Positions 1 through 9,410 of a stretch of DNA of 28,060 bases are shown piece after piece. Made by a program: the position numbers and the translations under genes. The notes beneath the pieces were generated by a model, which was given only the letters and a program-made list of their open reading frames with translations, was not told the origin of the DNA and ran no database searches. Numbering within the stretch: the stretch's first letter is position 1; every line of letters starts with the position of its first letter. This DNA comes from Chara braunii (Eukaryota; Streptophyta; Charophyceae; Charales; Characeae): positions 584,249 to 612,308 of the forward strand of contig BFEA01000223.1 in the NCBI GenBank assembly GCA_003427395.1, in the 5' to 3' direction.

Positions 1-70
1 GAAGGGGTCGTAGGCGCCTTACCTGTCTGTTCGTTCTTACCCTTAATCTCAGTAGGAGCAGATGCTACTC

Positions 71-916
71 CTACTGGTTGTTCGCTTTTGGGTTCCGGAT
101 CTGAGGACAGTAGGCGATCACATGTCCCGGTGTGCCGCACTTGAGACATTGCGCATTGTCCATGCGCTCCTGCCAAGTCTTTCTAGTCATACCCATTTCG
201 ACCCATGGCTTCCCATCAGCAATGCCAGGGTGCCATGGAAACGCTCTTTGTTTCTTCCCTCCGGTCCTGGGTGGCACTCCCTTATTGGCCACAACAGCAG
301 TGACGTCCCCCTTCCCGGAGTCACTGTTGTTATCATTCTTTTCGTTCGGCCACTTTTCCACTGTGTCGTCGTCAAAGACGACAAGTGTGTGGCCTTGGCG
401 CTTCTGTCGCCAAAGAACTCGTTTCCCGTTGTATTGTCTACCTCCTCCTCCAGATTTAACTACCGCTGCATAGGAATTCTTGACTTGAAAAGTCATTTGT
501 TCCCTCTGCACAGCGAGGTCACGAAATTGCCTGTAGTTGTACTTACCAGATTTCGCTTCGGTGACTAAGTGTCCCCGGATGGGCTCAGGCAACGTGCGGG
601 AATAGATGTACAACACTTGGCTGTCCTGCAGGTTCAATCCAGGAACCTGCAACAATCGGTCAACTTCTCGGGACAAAGCCTCAACTGACGTCCAATGCTT
701 TTGACCAATTGACGTTAACTGGTCAAAGGCCTTGTCGGCCGTCGTCTTGTCGAGGAAACGGTCCCTGGTTTTCGCCAAGAACTGTTTCAGGGTCAGAGTC
801 TTCGCCCACTCACCGATGTCTTCAAAACCCGCAGCATTGGCCTCGGCCAACACCCTCACCACCCATGCAAGAAGTGGTGAACGCGACTTGGGACTCCGGC
901 TCGACCGGTGCGGTAC
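71..916 (-). pseudogene. Retrotransposon Gag, capsid-like region and CCHC zinc knuckle
   Basis: This is the continuation of Gag in the same frame as the N-terminal segment. The usual ATG is missing; the frame is open from the TGA at 917-919, so it is a continuation and not a separate gene. The region around residues 20-130 has the helical pattern of retrotransposon Gag capsids (FLAKTRDRFLDK, then a run ending in LPEPIRGHL). The C-terminus has a clear zinc knuckle, CLKCGTPGHVIAYC, spacing CX2CX4HX4C, at 107-148, for RNA binding and packaging. The frame stops at TAG 71-73, but an alternative frame is open from about 105 to the window edge, rich in P, E, K and T. That suggests a third frame break or a Gag-Pol frameshift. 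Confidence 0.75.
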
Positions 917-1960
917 TCACATACGTCTGAATTTCTGCAATCCACAGCAACAGACTTTCTTCTTTATTGTTGCAAAAGTAAACGGCAACTTCATCTTCAC
1001 CTTTTCTTTCTTCTTCGGTTTTTCGGGTTCAACGCTTGTCTTTTCTGGAGTTCCTTTAGGAGTAGACTTAGAAGAATGAGGAGAGTGAGGAGTAGATGGT
1101 TGACTTGATCCATTTCCATTGGATCCATCTCCATTGGATCCATTTCCATTTGTCTGTATCACGGGACCAACAGACTTTATTGCCTCCCCCATCAACTTCT
1201 TTACTTCTTTCTTCTCCTTCTTCTCTTCTTGTTCCTCTTCTCCCTGAATCTGATTCTTACCTTTCACAATATTAGCAATTGTTCTCAATCCAACAGTGAT
1301 TTCATCCAACTGATTTTGCTGTCTATCAATCTTCTCCTCAAGAAAGGTAAGATATGTCACAATATGAGCCAACGTTTGTGACATGTCAATCTGTTCACCT
1401 ACTTCTGTTCCTATTACTTGCCTGATCTCTTTAACCCTTTGTCCTCTTCGCTGTTCCTGTTCTCTTCTTCGGGATACTTCTTCTTTCTTTCTTTCTTCCG
1501 CAGCCAAAGCCTCTCTTAGCTGCTGGATATTGGAATCAATCGATTCTTCACTTACTTCTGTTTTTACTTCCCCCTTGCAAGTAGCTTCCATGATCTCTTC
1601 CAGTTGCTTTAAAGCAAACTGGTCTAGAGCCTGTCGCGCTTGAGCAATCAGTTTGGAGGCGTCTGTACCGGCTGCCACAACCTCCACAGCCGTGGAAGAC
1701 TTCTTCAGTCGGTCTTCAACCCCCTGAAGATCAAAATTATCACGGATGTGTTGCTCGGCGTCCGGTCCAGACAACTGCACCTCCACCAGAAACTGATTCC
1801 ACAAGGCTAACAGTTCCTCTCTCTTTCTGTCAGCCTGTCCCCTTGTCCTGAGTTCAGACGGTACTTCCCCAACGGAAAGTGTGATCGGAAAAGGAAACAG
1901 AAAAGTAGTCAGGAATTTCGTCAAGATAGACTGTTGCAGACATTTCCAGAAGTAAGACAT
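917..1960 (-). pseudogene. Retrotransposon Gag, N-terminal half with coiled coil
   Basis: Open frame of 347 codons from an ATG at 1960. Residues about 1-30 are hydrophobic. Residues about 100-210 are rich in E, K, Q and R, with AAEERKKEEVSRRREQEQRR inside, and should form a long coiled coil used for Gag assembly. A lysine/glutamate block and an N/G/S/P-rich linker follow. The frame ends at TGA 917-919, but the last ~30 codons look wrong: from about 1000-1025 the neighbouring frame reads far more like Gag (it contains SLLLWIAEIQTYV) and stays open across the TGA to about 885. The same frame as this segment then resumes in the capsid-like part. This fits a small indel near 1000-1025 corrected by another near 880-895. 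No database identity is claimed. Confidence 0.6.
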
Positions 1961-3071
1961 CTTGAGAGAACAGAAACACGAAAATTCGTTGGCCAGATTA
2001 TTTTACCGCAAAATAAACAATAATTCACGGTCACCTGAATCAGCACGCTGTTCTACCGTTCTTAAACCAGCACACTGTTCTACCNCAAAAGACAATAATT
2101 TNACGGTCACCTATCCCAACACTCTATCTGAGTCAAAAAGTAATAATCATAATAAGGAACANAAGTTTTCTACTTCTATTTGCTGTTCTGTTTTCAATGT
2201 GATGACATCCTACTCTATCTCAGGTACAGCAACTCCAGGCCAGCATGATCAACAACAAACACAAGTGAGTACACAGGTACACAACACAGCCAGACAACAG
2301 GTAAGTCCNCCAACAAAAATCAATCAATAGTTAGCGTTTTNCCCTTCTTGCTGTTTCGTCCTTCTTTGCCCTGTGTGACCAGCANCCAACCTGANGTTCG
2401 GCACCACAGCCACGTCAGTCTTCTTGCCGTGNNGNTTCAGTCATNAGAATGCTGTCCTCACTTAGGCACGGTCGTNCCTGCTACGTGGCACCCCTGGCCT
2501 GCCAACTCAGCAACTCGATGAGTATGCCAGGTCAGCAGGTCTAATCAATATCATCAATGGGTGCACGTCAGCAATGTATGCTGAAGTCGAAGTCCCAGCC
2601 TGCCACAAAGTCGAAGTTNCAACCTGCCACGTGTATCCCCTGGAGTGCCAACACAGCAGCANTTCTGTCTGCCANGTCAGCACCGTAATCCAGTCAACAT
2701 CATCGAGGGGGTACACGTCAGGAGCGGTACCAACGCNCCACGTAAGCCAGGTAACTGAATATGACACTGCCACGTCAGCCTCCTATCTCACCGAATGGTG
2801 AGTCAGCAATGCCACATCATCAATCTGCTATCATCCACCGGCCACGTCAGCGATACTACACTCTCCAAATATCAATGCCACGTTGATGCCAAGTCAGCAT
2901 ATGACGTGCGCTATTATCAATGCCACGTCAATGCCACGTCAGCATCGGACATGTATACCAAGGCCACGTCAATGCCACGTCTTAATCTGACGTGCGCTGT
3001 CTTGTCCATGTCAGCCTTCGTCGTAGATGCCACCACTTGTCGGTGTCGTCTCTGTCACACTATCAGAAGAT
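1961..3071 (-). other. Retrotransposon leader with clustered GCCACGTCA-type motifs
   Basis: This non-coding stretch lies between the primer-binding site and the Gag start. Exact GCCACGTCA occurs at 2409, 2769, 2841, 2922, 2933 and 2963, with many one- or two-base variants between 2480 and 3010 (for example TGCCAGGTCAGCA at 2525 and GCCACGTCT at 2974). On the element's own strand this reads TGACGTGGC, the hybrid C/G-box bound by plant bZIP factors. Single Ns lie between 2095 and 2745. No long open frame is supported. The motif density is seen directly; a promoter role is inference. Confidence 0.6.
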
Positions 3072-3085
3072 CTGCTCCGATACCA
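3072..3085 (-). promoter_or_regulatory. Primer-binding site, initiator-Met tRNA type
   Basis: The minus strand reads TGGTATCGGAGCAG, close to TGGTATCAGAGC, the complement of the 3' end of plant initiator tRNA-Met. Three bases upstream on that strand is a TGCA end suitable for an LTR 3' terminus (plus strand 3089-3092). It primes minus-strand DNA synthesis in LTR elements and fixes the orientation of the Gag-bearing element. Confidence 0.8.
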
Positions 3086-3088
3086 AAT

Positions 3089-4135
3089 TGCAATGAGCCC
3101 AGACGTGATGATACTCGTCAACATTACCAGTCCATATGATTATCGATCTGCTGATGAATGACAAACAATCGCAATGTGTGTGATGATAGAATGAGGTGAG
3201 AATCATACACAGACGAAGGAGGAGAGAGGGAGAATATACAAAGGAGAGAGAGAAAGACAACAGCCCACTTCTAATTCGGGTTCCTCCTCCTCCTCGCCAC
3301 CTCATCAATCAATAGACTGAATACAATGTCTGAAGTTCTTCCTCAAGGTGCCACGTGGCACGTCAATCTGTCTACATCAGCAAATGAAGAGTATCGTCGT
3401 CAACCAGGTACGTATCTGCACTATCCACAGTCTTGATCCCCTTCCGAAGTGACGAAGAATCAGAAGAGCCTCATCAATCATGTAGCCCGCCACGTCATCA
3501 ACATATACAGGTGGCAGCGGCCACATCAGCAATGGCGCATGGCAGCTGCCACGTCAGCATGCCCAGAAGACCATCGCCAGCCATCACCATGCCAGCCAGC
3601 AGCGCCTTGCCGTCCTCCTCTGCCAGCATAGAGCCGGCGTCAAGATAATGTCGCAATGTCGCAGGATAGCAACAGCGTCAAAGTCCACGCGTGAAGTCAG
3701 CATTCACGCAAGACTGAATGTCCTCCAGCCAGGAAGTCAAATCTTAAATAGCGTGGATGCGGGGTCTGGACCCCGGGTGCTGAAGCCCTGCACCGTCTAG
3801 ATCTCGTCATGAATGAGAGCCCAGATTGGCCAGAAACTGTATTCCTCCCGCCCTGAATGCTGTCTGGGTACCTGCACACAACAAGTGAATGTATCCGACC
3901 ATAGGCCTGGGTGCAGTACCTTTGACTCTACAGTTGACTTTGACTGTTGAATTTCTTTTCTGCTGCGTTCGGTCACACAGCCTCCTCGACAGACTCAGGC
4001 TGGGCATGTCTCGGTCACATAGCCCAGCACAGACAACTGAGTCTGTGTCTTACTGGGGGCAAAGTTCTGAGCCCCGGTCTGCTGCTGAACAGGGTTATTG
4101 CAAAGACGCCTCAGGCTGAGCAGTGAGTGACCTAA
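3089..4135 (-). mobile_element. Probable LTR of the Gag-bearing element; outer edge not resolved
   Basis: By position this should be the LTR upstream of the primer-binding site. It holds GCCACGTCA at 3489 and 3548, a perfect 14-bp palindromic G-box at 3348-3361, a TATA-like TATTTAAG on the minus strand near 3740, three TTGAC W-box cores at 3922, 3934 and 3940, and a 14-bp near-repeat TCGGTCACAYAGCC near 3970 and 4010. The outer TG end could not be recognised, so the right boundary is a guess. A second LTR copy outside the window would settle it. Confidence 0.4.
3348..3361. promoter_or_regulatory. Perfect palindromic G-box
   Basis: GTGCCACGTGGCAC is a perfect 14-bp palindrome centred on CACGTG, the extended G-box known to bind plant bZIP and bHLH factors. 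It lies inside the putative LTR and is immediately followed by a further CACGTCA. Binding is inferred from the motif only. Confidence 0.4.
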
Positions 4136-5330
4136 ATGACTTCTTCAGGTCACGCAGGTACTCGGCTTCCATAACTGTGTTTCTTTTTCTATTTTTAGTT
4201 TTTTAACATCATTTTTAGTTTTTTAACATCAACCTCCGGATGACCACTGATAGAGGTAATAAGAGCAGCCCCTATTGATGGAACCCCCATTAGGTTGCCT
4301 CCGATCTAGTGGTGGGGAGCAGCACCTGCTTTAAACTGGGTCCAACACCCCTTGATGACAACCTTTTTTTTTTTTTTGTTTTTGTGAAAAACAAATGATG
4401 GATGAACCATCTCTTTTTTTTTTTTTTTTTTTTTTTTTTCAGACATCTTCATCAGAAAATTTCATGAAAATGAGACAAAGAACTACTAGAAAAATCTAAT
4501 TATTGTGGGAAAACAGGGTTAGGCCAGCATTGATTGCCCTTCATTGACGAGATTGGCAGCCTCATTGAAAATCCTTAGTCATCCCCGAGTACACTCTTTC
4601 CCTCCCCTATGTTCCCGCAAACATCACCCTCCCATTATTTACTCCTATTACCGTGTGCTCACACATGGAACCCTCCCGCACATTCGTAGGTACTAGATAC
4701 AGATAAGCTACTCAGTGCGCGGATCATCATCTGCGTTGTTCCATCTTATCTAACTCCGATATCATCCTCCACGAGGCTTACAGAGAGAGGAACAAGTAGC
4801 CTAGAGACAGGATGATGTTTTTGACACCGTTCTTTGTATTGGACAGAGATGAACTGTTTATGGCATAAAGTGTCGCAGATATGATTCGAACACAATTCCC
4901 AAATGTGGCTGGCAGTTGTTCAGTTGCAAAGAAAATGAGACATTACCCTAAAGCCAACCCTACTCATAAGCATATCAGATTCACGAGGCTCATCTCTCTA
5001 AGGTTCCTTAGAATCTTTACTAATATGGAGGAGCATCACCAGGGGGAGGGATGATACTTCAAAATTCGAGACGGACAAACATCTTTCTTTCCATGATTGT
5101 GTGATTTAGCATGAAAAATCAGGTCCACCATCCCAAAGTCAATGCTCCCTGGCAAACCCCCTGGTTGCTCCAACTGGGGCAGTAGGGCAGGGAGGTGACA
5201 ACCTACTGGATCTTTTTTTTTTTAATTATAATTTATTTATTTGCCTTTTTTATTTTAAAAAAGCAATTGCAGGGAATGAGCCCTCGCAGGGCCCTTATTA
5301 GTAGACATACAAGTGTTCTGGGCTGCAGCT
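4136..5330. other. Unassigned non-coding stretch with poly-T tracts
   Basis: No coding region is supported. Visible features are an exact 20-bp tandem duplication (4191-4210 and 4211-4230), poly-T runs near 4363-4377 and 4412-4439, an A/T-rich segment at 5213-5262, and a GCCCT..AGGGC mini-hairpin near 5280-5297. A possible tRNA-related SINE head at about 4300-4350 is listed separately. Otherwise nothing recognised. Confidence 0.5.
4300..4440 (+). mobile_element. Possible tRNA-derived SINE with poly-T tail
   Basis: TCTAGTGGTGGGG at about 4307 resembles a pol III A-box as in tRNA-Gly, and GGGTCCAACACCC about 31 bases later resembles a B-box, at roughly the tRNA spacing. Two poly-T runs follow, and some plant SINEs end in poly-T. 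The B-box lacks the usual TTCGA core and no target-site duplication was found. Weak call. Confidence 0.2.
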
Positions 5331-5710
5331 CCTAGTAAGCCTGCGCCCGCCCTAAGTGAAGGCAGGCCTGAATATCCGCAAGAAGCGTTGATAGGCTGAG
5401 CAGAGTACGCTGAGTAGAGTACGCTGGGCGCTGGGCGCCAGTAGAGTACGCTGAGTAGATTTGATAGGCTGAGTAGAGTACGCTGGGCGCTGGGCGCCAG
5501 ACAATGGGAGTGACATTGGATACACTGATACAGTGTTGGTGTGACGAGAGAGCATCTACATTTGACACTCTAGATCATTGTATTGCTCTTATTTGGATGG
5601 AATCTTGGTGCATTGTGCTCTCTGCTCGGTACATGACTATCTGGACTACTTCGTGATTTTGCAACTTGGTTTTCTGTCTATCGCTCTCGCTCATATTCCT
5701 TGCAAAAATT
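5330..5710 (+). mobile_element. 3' end of a plus-strand LTR upstream of a primer-binding site
   Basis: The stretch ends in CCTTGCA just before AAAATT and a perfect-looking primer-binding site at 5711, so it is read as the end of a plus-strand 5' LTR. It contains a minisatellite at 5388-5500. Its left edge is not recognised. No Gag follows within the window, so the element is either deleted internally or interrupted. Confidence 0.5.
5388..5500. repeat. Minisatellite, about 59-bp unit, two copies
   Basis: GAGTAGAGTACGCTGGGCGC and the next ten bases recur identically at 5412-5441 and 5471-5500. The preceding TTGATAGGCTGAGYAGAGTA recurs at 5388 and 5461. Shorter GAGTAGAGTACGCTG-like units repeat inside. 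It lies inside the putative LTR, where it could be an expanded regulatory or structural repeat. Confidence 0.8.
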
Positions 5711-5725
5711 TGGTATCAGAGCTGG
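5711..5725 (+). promoter_or_regulatory. Primer-binding site, initiator-Met tRNA type
   Basis: TGGTATCAGAGCTGG matches the complement of plant initiator tRNA-Met 3' end for the first 12 bases. It marks a second LTR element, in the opposite orientation to the Gag-bearing one. A purine run followed by TGTCGCAGG at 5836-5857 could be a polypurine tract and a 3' LTR start only about 115 bp away, which would imply a large internal deletion. Confidence 0.75.
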
Positions 5726-7460
5726 TTCGTGATCGCCATCACCAGCACTGGCGACATTGTTACTTGGTGCGCTGACAAAGCTTATCCGCAGTGAGGATAC
5801 ATTGGCGCTGGGCCGCTGGCTATATTAGCGACTCCCGGGTAGGGGGGAGTGTCGCAGGACGGCTGCGGCGACAGAGTGGGAGCTGTGGGGACAGCAGAAT
5901 GATGTATGTGGGATGATGACAGCATGCTGACATGGTATTTTGCCTGAGGTGGCACTCCATTGCAATGTGTGTGGTACCGAGGCTATGACCAGTTACCAAA
6001 ATGCACGTTAGCTCAATTGGTGAGAGGTTGGGGGCAGCTATCTTCAGGTACATTGTTCCCTTACCTTACCTTCCCATCTCATTCTCTTCTTACCATGAGG
6101 ATTCCGAAGTGAGTCCAACTTGAGTGTCCTTTTCTGGTTCAGGAGTCATGACGCTCTACCTTGAGAGTCAACATTCTTCCTGGCGGCGCATCTGGTAGGA
6201 GAGGGCAGTGCCTCTGAAGGGCCCTGGTCAAAGCACGGGTCACGGTCACCATGCCAACCCACGGGAGTAGTGCTCACCATGCCAACCCATGGGAATAGAG
6301 CACGGTTGTTTTGCTGCTGCTTTGTCCTCTAAGCTCTTGCTGCGCTGTAGAGGGAACGTGGACTGGCCAGTCCTATGCGAGACGTGTTCCGGAACGTCTA
6401 TAAAGAACCTCTGGTTGAGATNTGATATATGGCTGTGATTGTCGTCATGCCTTGTGACGTTAAATAATTCCTGAGGACTTCGGGGGGCTGTCCTTAAATT
6501 GCCTCTTNATCAGCCAAATCAATCAAATGGAAGGCTCGTTGCACACGAGGATAAACAATGGGCAGAACTGGTCATAAGCGAGTTCCTGGGCACAAGGGTA
6601 TCATTGGATACAGGGGAGGGAAGTTTCCNATTGGTGCTCNTACACAAACACAATTTCTTCCCATTCCTGCATATATCNGTGCACTTTATTTATTTTAATT
6701 TTTGATGAGTTGATTGGANAGACTGCTAACACCTAATAGACAGCGTCAGCCTAGAACTGTAGTAGTCTACCATAGCCAGTTCTGTTTGNTGCTTGAGAGA
6801 ACTGATCAAAGGTAGGAGTAGATCATTTGCTCAGTCTGTATGAATGTTGTAGACACCACTTGACCAGTACCCTGGTTGACTTGCCATATTATCTATTTTA
6901 TTTTATTTTTCAAATCAGTCAGACACATGTTGTGGTAGGCTCCAGCAAGAGCACTAGTGCAGATAGTGATCTGCCTAGCGGATGAGCCCTACAGATAGTG
7001 GGGAAGAGATAGTTGACGATAGGAGACAAAGGTCTACGCCGGTCCACGATGCTTGGATAATATATGTACCCTCCCATCCATCACACAAACATCTGTTAGT
7101 CTTCTGTTCATGTGTCTATTTGTTCCAGCTCATATAATTGTGCCCTCCGTCTGTGTTTGTTCCAGTTCGTAGATCTGGTTCATCTCTGTACACTCTTCTT
7201 TAATACTCTCTTAGGATGCAATGCTCCCCTTTTTGTGGGCAATCTTTTCATGCGGAGGTGATGGATATCTCCCTTGCTTTTTTCTTCGGCTTGCGGAACT
7301 AATGGGACGCGGCTCATACGTCTTTTGTAACTGTGATTCGGAGTGGAAAACTCCTAAGGACACCGTTTATTGCGAACAAATAGGACCACTGGCAGGTGCA
7401 CCAATAAGAAGGAAAAGGCAAAGTCTCTGTCTAATTTACGTCCAGCTGCATACAAAGGAA
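5726..7460. other. Unassigned stretch, no gene supported
   Basis: Contains a 28-bp-period duplication (CACCATGCCAACCCAYGGGA at 6247 and 6275), scattered Ns from 6422 to 6789, and A/T-rich patches near 6690 and 6900. Short open frames here show no recognisable domain or compositional bias. Parts near 5850-5970 may belong to the plus-strand LTR element. Nothing else recognised. Confidence 0.5.
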
Positions 7461-7465
7461 AACTT

Positions 7466-7533
7466 CGTTGTTGTTGTTGTTGTTGTTATTGTTGTTGTTG
7501 TTGTTGTTGTTGTACTTCTTCTTCTTCTTCTTC
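7466..7533. repeat. Compound microsatellite (GTT)n-(CTT)n
   Basis: A nearly pure GTT run (7466-7513, one ATT interruption) passes directly into a CTT run (7515-7533). Every frame across it codes for homopolymer runs (Cys, Val, Leu or Ser), so the open frames spanning it are not taken as genes. Confidence 0.9.
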
Positions 7534-8485
7534 AATCCATGGATTGATCAATCTCCTTTTTCTCTCGCTCTTCTTCCACTTCTCCTACTTTTGCCTCAGT
7601 TCTCTCCCTCCCCCTCCTCCTCTTTCTCTGCCTACGTCTTAACAACTCTCGACGATCTCTCTGACCACCTTTTTGATCCTTTCCAACGTCGTGATGTTCC
7701 CCGCGTTCCTCATTTTCATTGCACGCTGAAGGAAAAAAGAGTGAAAATAGTGGCCATAGACTGCTTCTGGCACAGGCATTGACAAGTTAGTTCGAGGTTC
7801 TGATATCGGGCGAATCCAAATCCGGTGTTAGACTTAGTACTAAGTTAGTACAATTGGAGTTATATAGGAGAAGCAGTGCGTGGTGATATCGAACAAACGA
7901 AGATGGTGGGAGTGAAACATCGAGTAACGCACTCATTTTTTCGTGTAAATAGGCGAGTGGAGGGTCGTTTTGGGGGGTTTTAAGGACTAGTAATAAGCGA
8001 TTGGTTAGGTTAGATTTTGGTTATGAATGTAGGTTTCGGTGGCAAAAGATGCGTAGGCTGCGTGATATGTAGACTAAGAGATGAGCGAAAAGTTTCGACG
8101 AACTTACCGAAAAAAAGAATCGACCGTGCCGGGTAAGGGGTACGTAAGTCGGAGGGAATCACAAAGAGAAAGAAGTAACTTACCTGTTGGTTGCGATCAT
8201 GATTGGTGGTCATCTCAGTGAATATCTCAGTTGGAGAAGTTTCCTCCTCCACTGTGTTTAAGCACTCCTAGGCCATTCCGAATAGTATACTCACCTAGTC
8301 GGGAAACCAGTCAGATTCACTGGAAACGATGGATGTGAGGAAGCATACGGGAAGAGAGAAAAATAAGGGATTGAGATACGTACTCGATGAGCAAGGCAGC
8401 GAACGCAGAGAAGAAAGGCAACTGCTAGTGCTGTATTCTTTCGTATCCTGTGGAGGGTCCAATGCTATGTTTATTTTCGATTCCC
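7534..8485. other. Unassigned stretch with an exon-like patch and two donor-like sites
   Basis: No gene can be supported. On the minus strand a short open patch (MTTNHDRNQQ) ends at CAG followed by GTAAGT at 8183-8178, a full consensus splice donor, and another GTGAGT donor-like site lies at 8294-8289. An exon is possible, but no partner exon or domain was found. The rest is pyrimidine-rich then mixed sequence with nothing recognised. Confidence 0.3.
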
Positions 8486-9112
8486 TGAAGGACCAGACAT
8501 GTTCCCATAAGATTGGGTGGTCTGGTTGCTCGAACTTGCGAGGGTTGCCTGCGTTTGACTTTTAGAAACCAAGTATTTTTTCATAAAATTGGATGGTTTG
8601 GTTGCCTTGTTTTATTTGGTTTTTCATATGTTTATTAATATTACTTGTTTGTTCTGTGGGAGGATCAGATCAGGCGAAGGATTGAACATGTTATGATAAG
8701 ATTGGGTGGTCTAGTTTGGAGCCACTTACATGATGGAACCAAATGGATAAACTTGTTTATATTTTTATACTATTTTATTTATGAACAGGCTAGTCAGATA
8801 TTTTTCCATAAAATTGGATGGTCTGATTGTAGTTTCTCACCAATTGAAGAGAGTATGAATTAAGAATAAACTTGTGGTAAGAAGGAACAGGGCTAACCTT
8901 GATCTAAGATGAATGGTTCAGTCATATGCTTCCTTAAAAGACTAAGTGCAGATAGTTATATATAACTTGGATACTTAAACAGTTCAGGGCGACTAGGTTG
9001 GACAGCCTAGTCATATGCCCAAGGAAAAGAAAAATTGTAGTGCCCTGTGTTTGTGTATATTCAATGGCTGAGCTAGACAGGTTTCCATAAGATTGGATGG
9101 TCTAGTTTTACG
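8486..9112 (+). repeat. Dispersed hairpin repeats with core CCATAAGATTGGRTGGTCTRG
   Basis: Five copies of a ~25-bp core lie at about 8504, 8580, 8693, 8804 and 9083 on one strand, roughly 76 to 116 bp apart with one larger gap of about 280. Four copies can fold into a two-part stem: an outer stem whose sequence differs between copies but stays paired (ACCAGAC/GTCTGGT at 8492/8520; AACCAA/TTGGTT at 8567/8598; AGTCAGA/TCTGATT at 8792/8822; AGCTAGAC/GTCTAGTT at 9071/9100) and an inner stem (CCCA/TGGG or TCCA/TGGA) closing a TAARAT loop. The 8693 copy lacks the left outer arm. A separate hairpin, GACTAGG/CCTAGTC, lies at 8991-9012. Function unknown. Confidence 0.7.
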
Positions 9113-9410
9113 CCTTATGTAAGGTGGGTATAAGGAATAAATTATTGAAAGATTACGAACTCTTGTTTCCAAGACTAACTTGGGGCTGGTGATAGTACTT
9201 ATCGTTGTGGTCTGAATTTGCATGTGGCTGAGTGAGATTACTACTTACACTGAGCTTTTAGCTGATAGGTAGTTGTTTTAGATGCTCGTCACGTGCTATA
9301 GCTATAAGAGTTAATTTCAATTTTTGCATTTACTGAGCTGTTTTTTTTTACTTGAGTCAAATTTCACATTTTCTTGGATCATTTATTGTATTTTGTCTTG
9401 TGTAAATCAT
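9113..9410. other. A/T-rich spacer between two repeat arrays
   Basis: No gene, hairpin or strong repeat recognised. It separates the hairpin repeats from the ~110-bp tandem repeats. Confidence 0.5.

Larger units (their letters stand above)
1..3092 (-). mobile_element. Ty3/gypsy-like LTR retrotransposon, 5' part (leader and Gag)
   Basis: Read on the minus strand, the order is LTR end (above 3089), primer-binding site (3072-3085), a leader of about 1.1 kb, then Gag from 1960 down to the window edge. Protease, reverse transcriptase and integrase would lie to the left, outside the window, so the superfamily is inferred from Gag style and the initiator-Met primer-binding site. The leader carries scattered single Ns between about 2095 and 2745, so its exact length and sequence are uncertain. 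Three frame breaks in Gag suggest a non-autonomous, decayed copy, although assembly errors could cause some of them. Confidence 0.75.

Noticed and set aside
4880-4900. Reverse-strand B-box-like GTTCGAATC
   Set aside because: The flanking bases do not form a T-stem and no A-box lies at tRNA spacing.
6008-6060. tRNA-like A-box, TTAGCTCAATTGGTGAGAG
   Set aside because: It resembles a D-arm, but no TTCGA-type B-box follows at the right distance and no acceptor stem closes.
7221-7782. Open frames rich in Cys, Val or Leu
   Set aside because: They are direct translations of the GTT/CTT microsatellite.
8486-9112. CRISPR-like repeat array
   Set aside because: Repeats are imperfect, spacing ranges from about 76 to 280 bp, and the context is eukaryotic with no cas genes.
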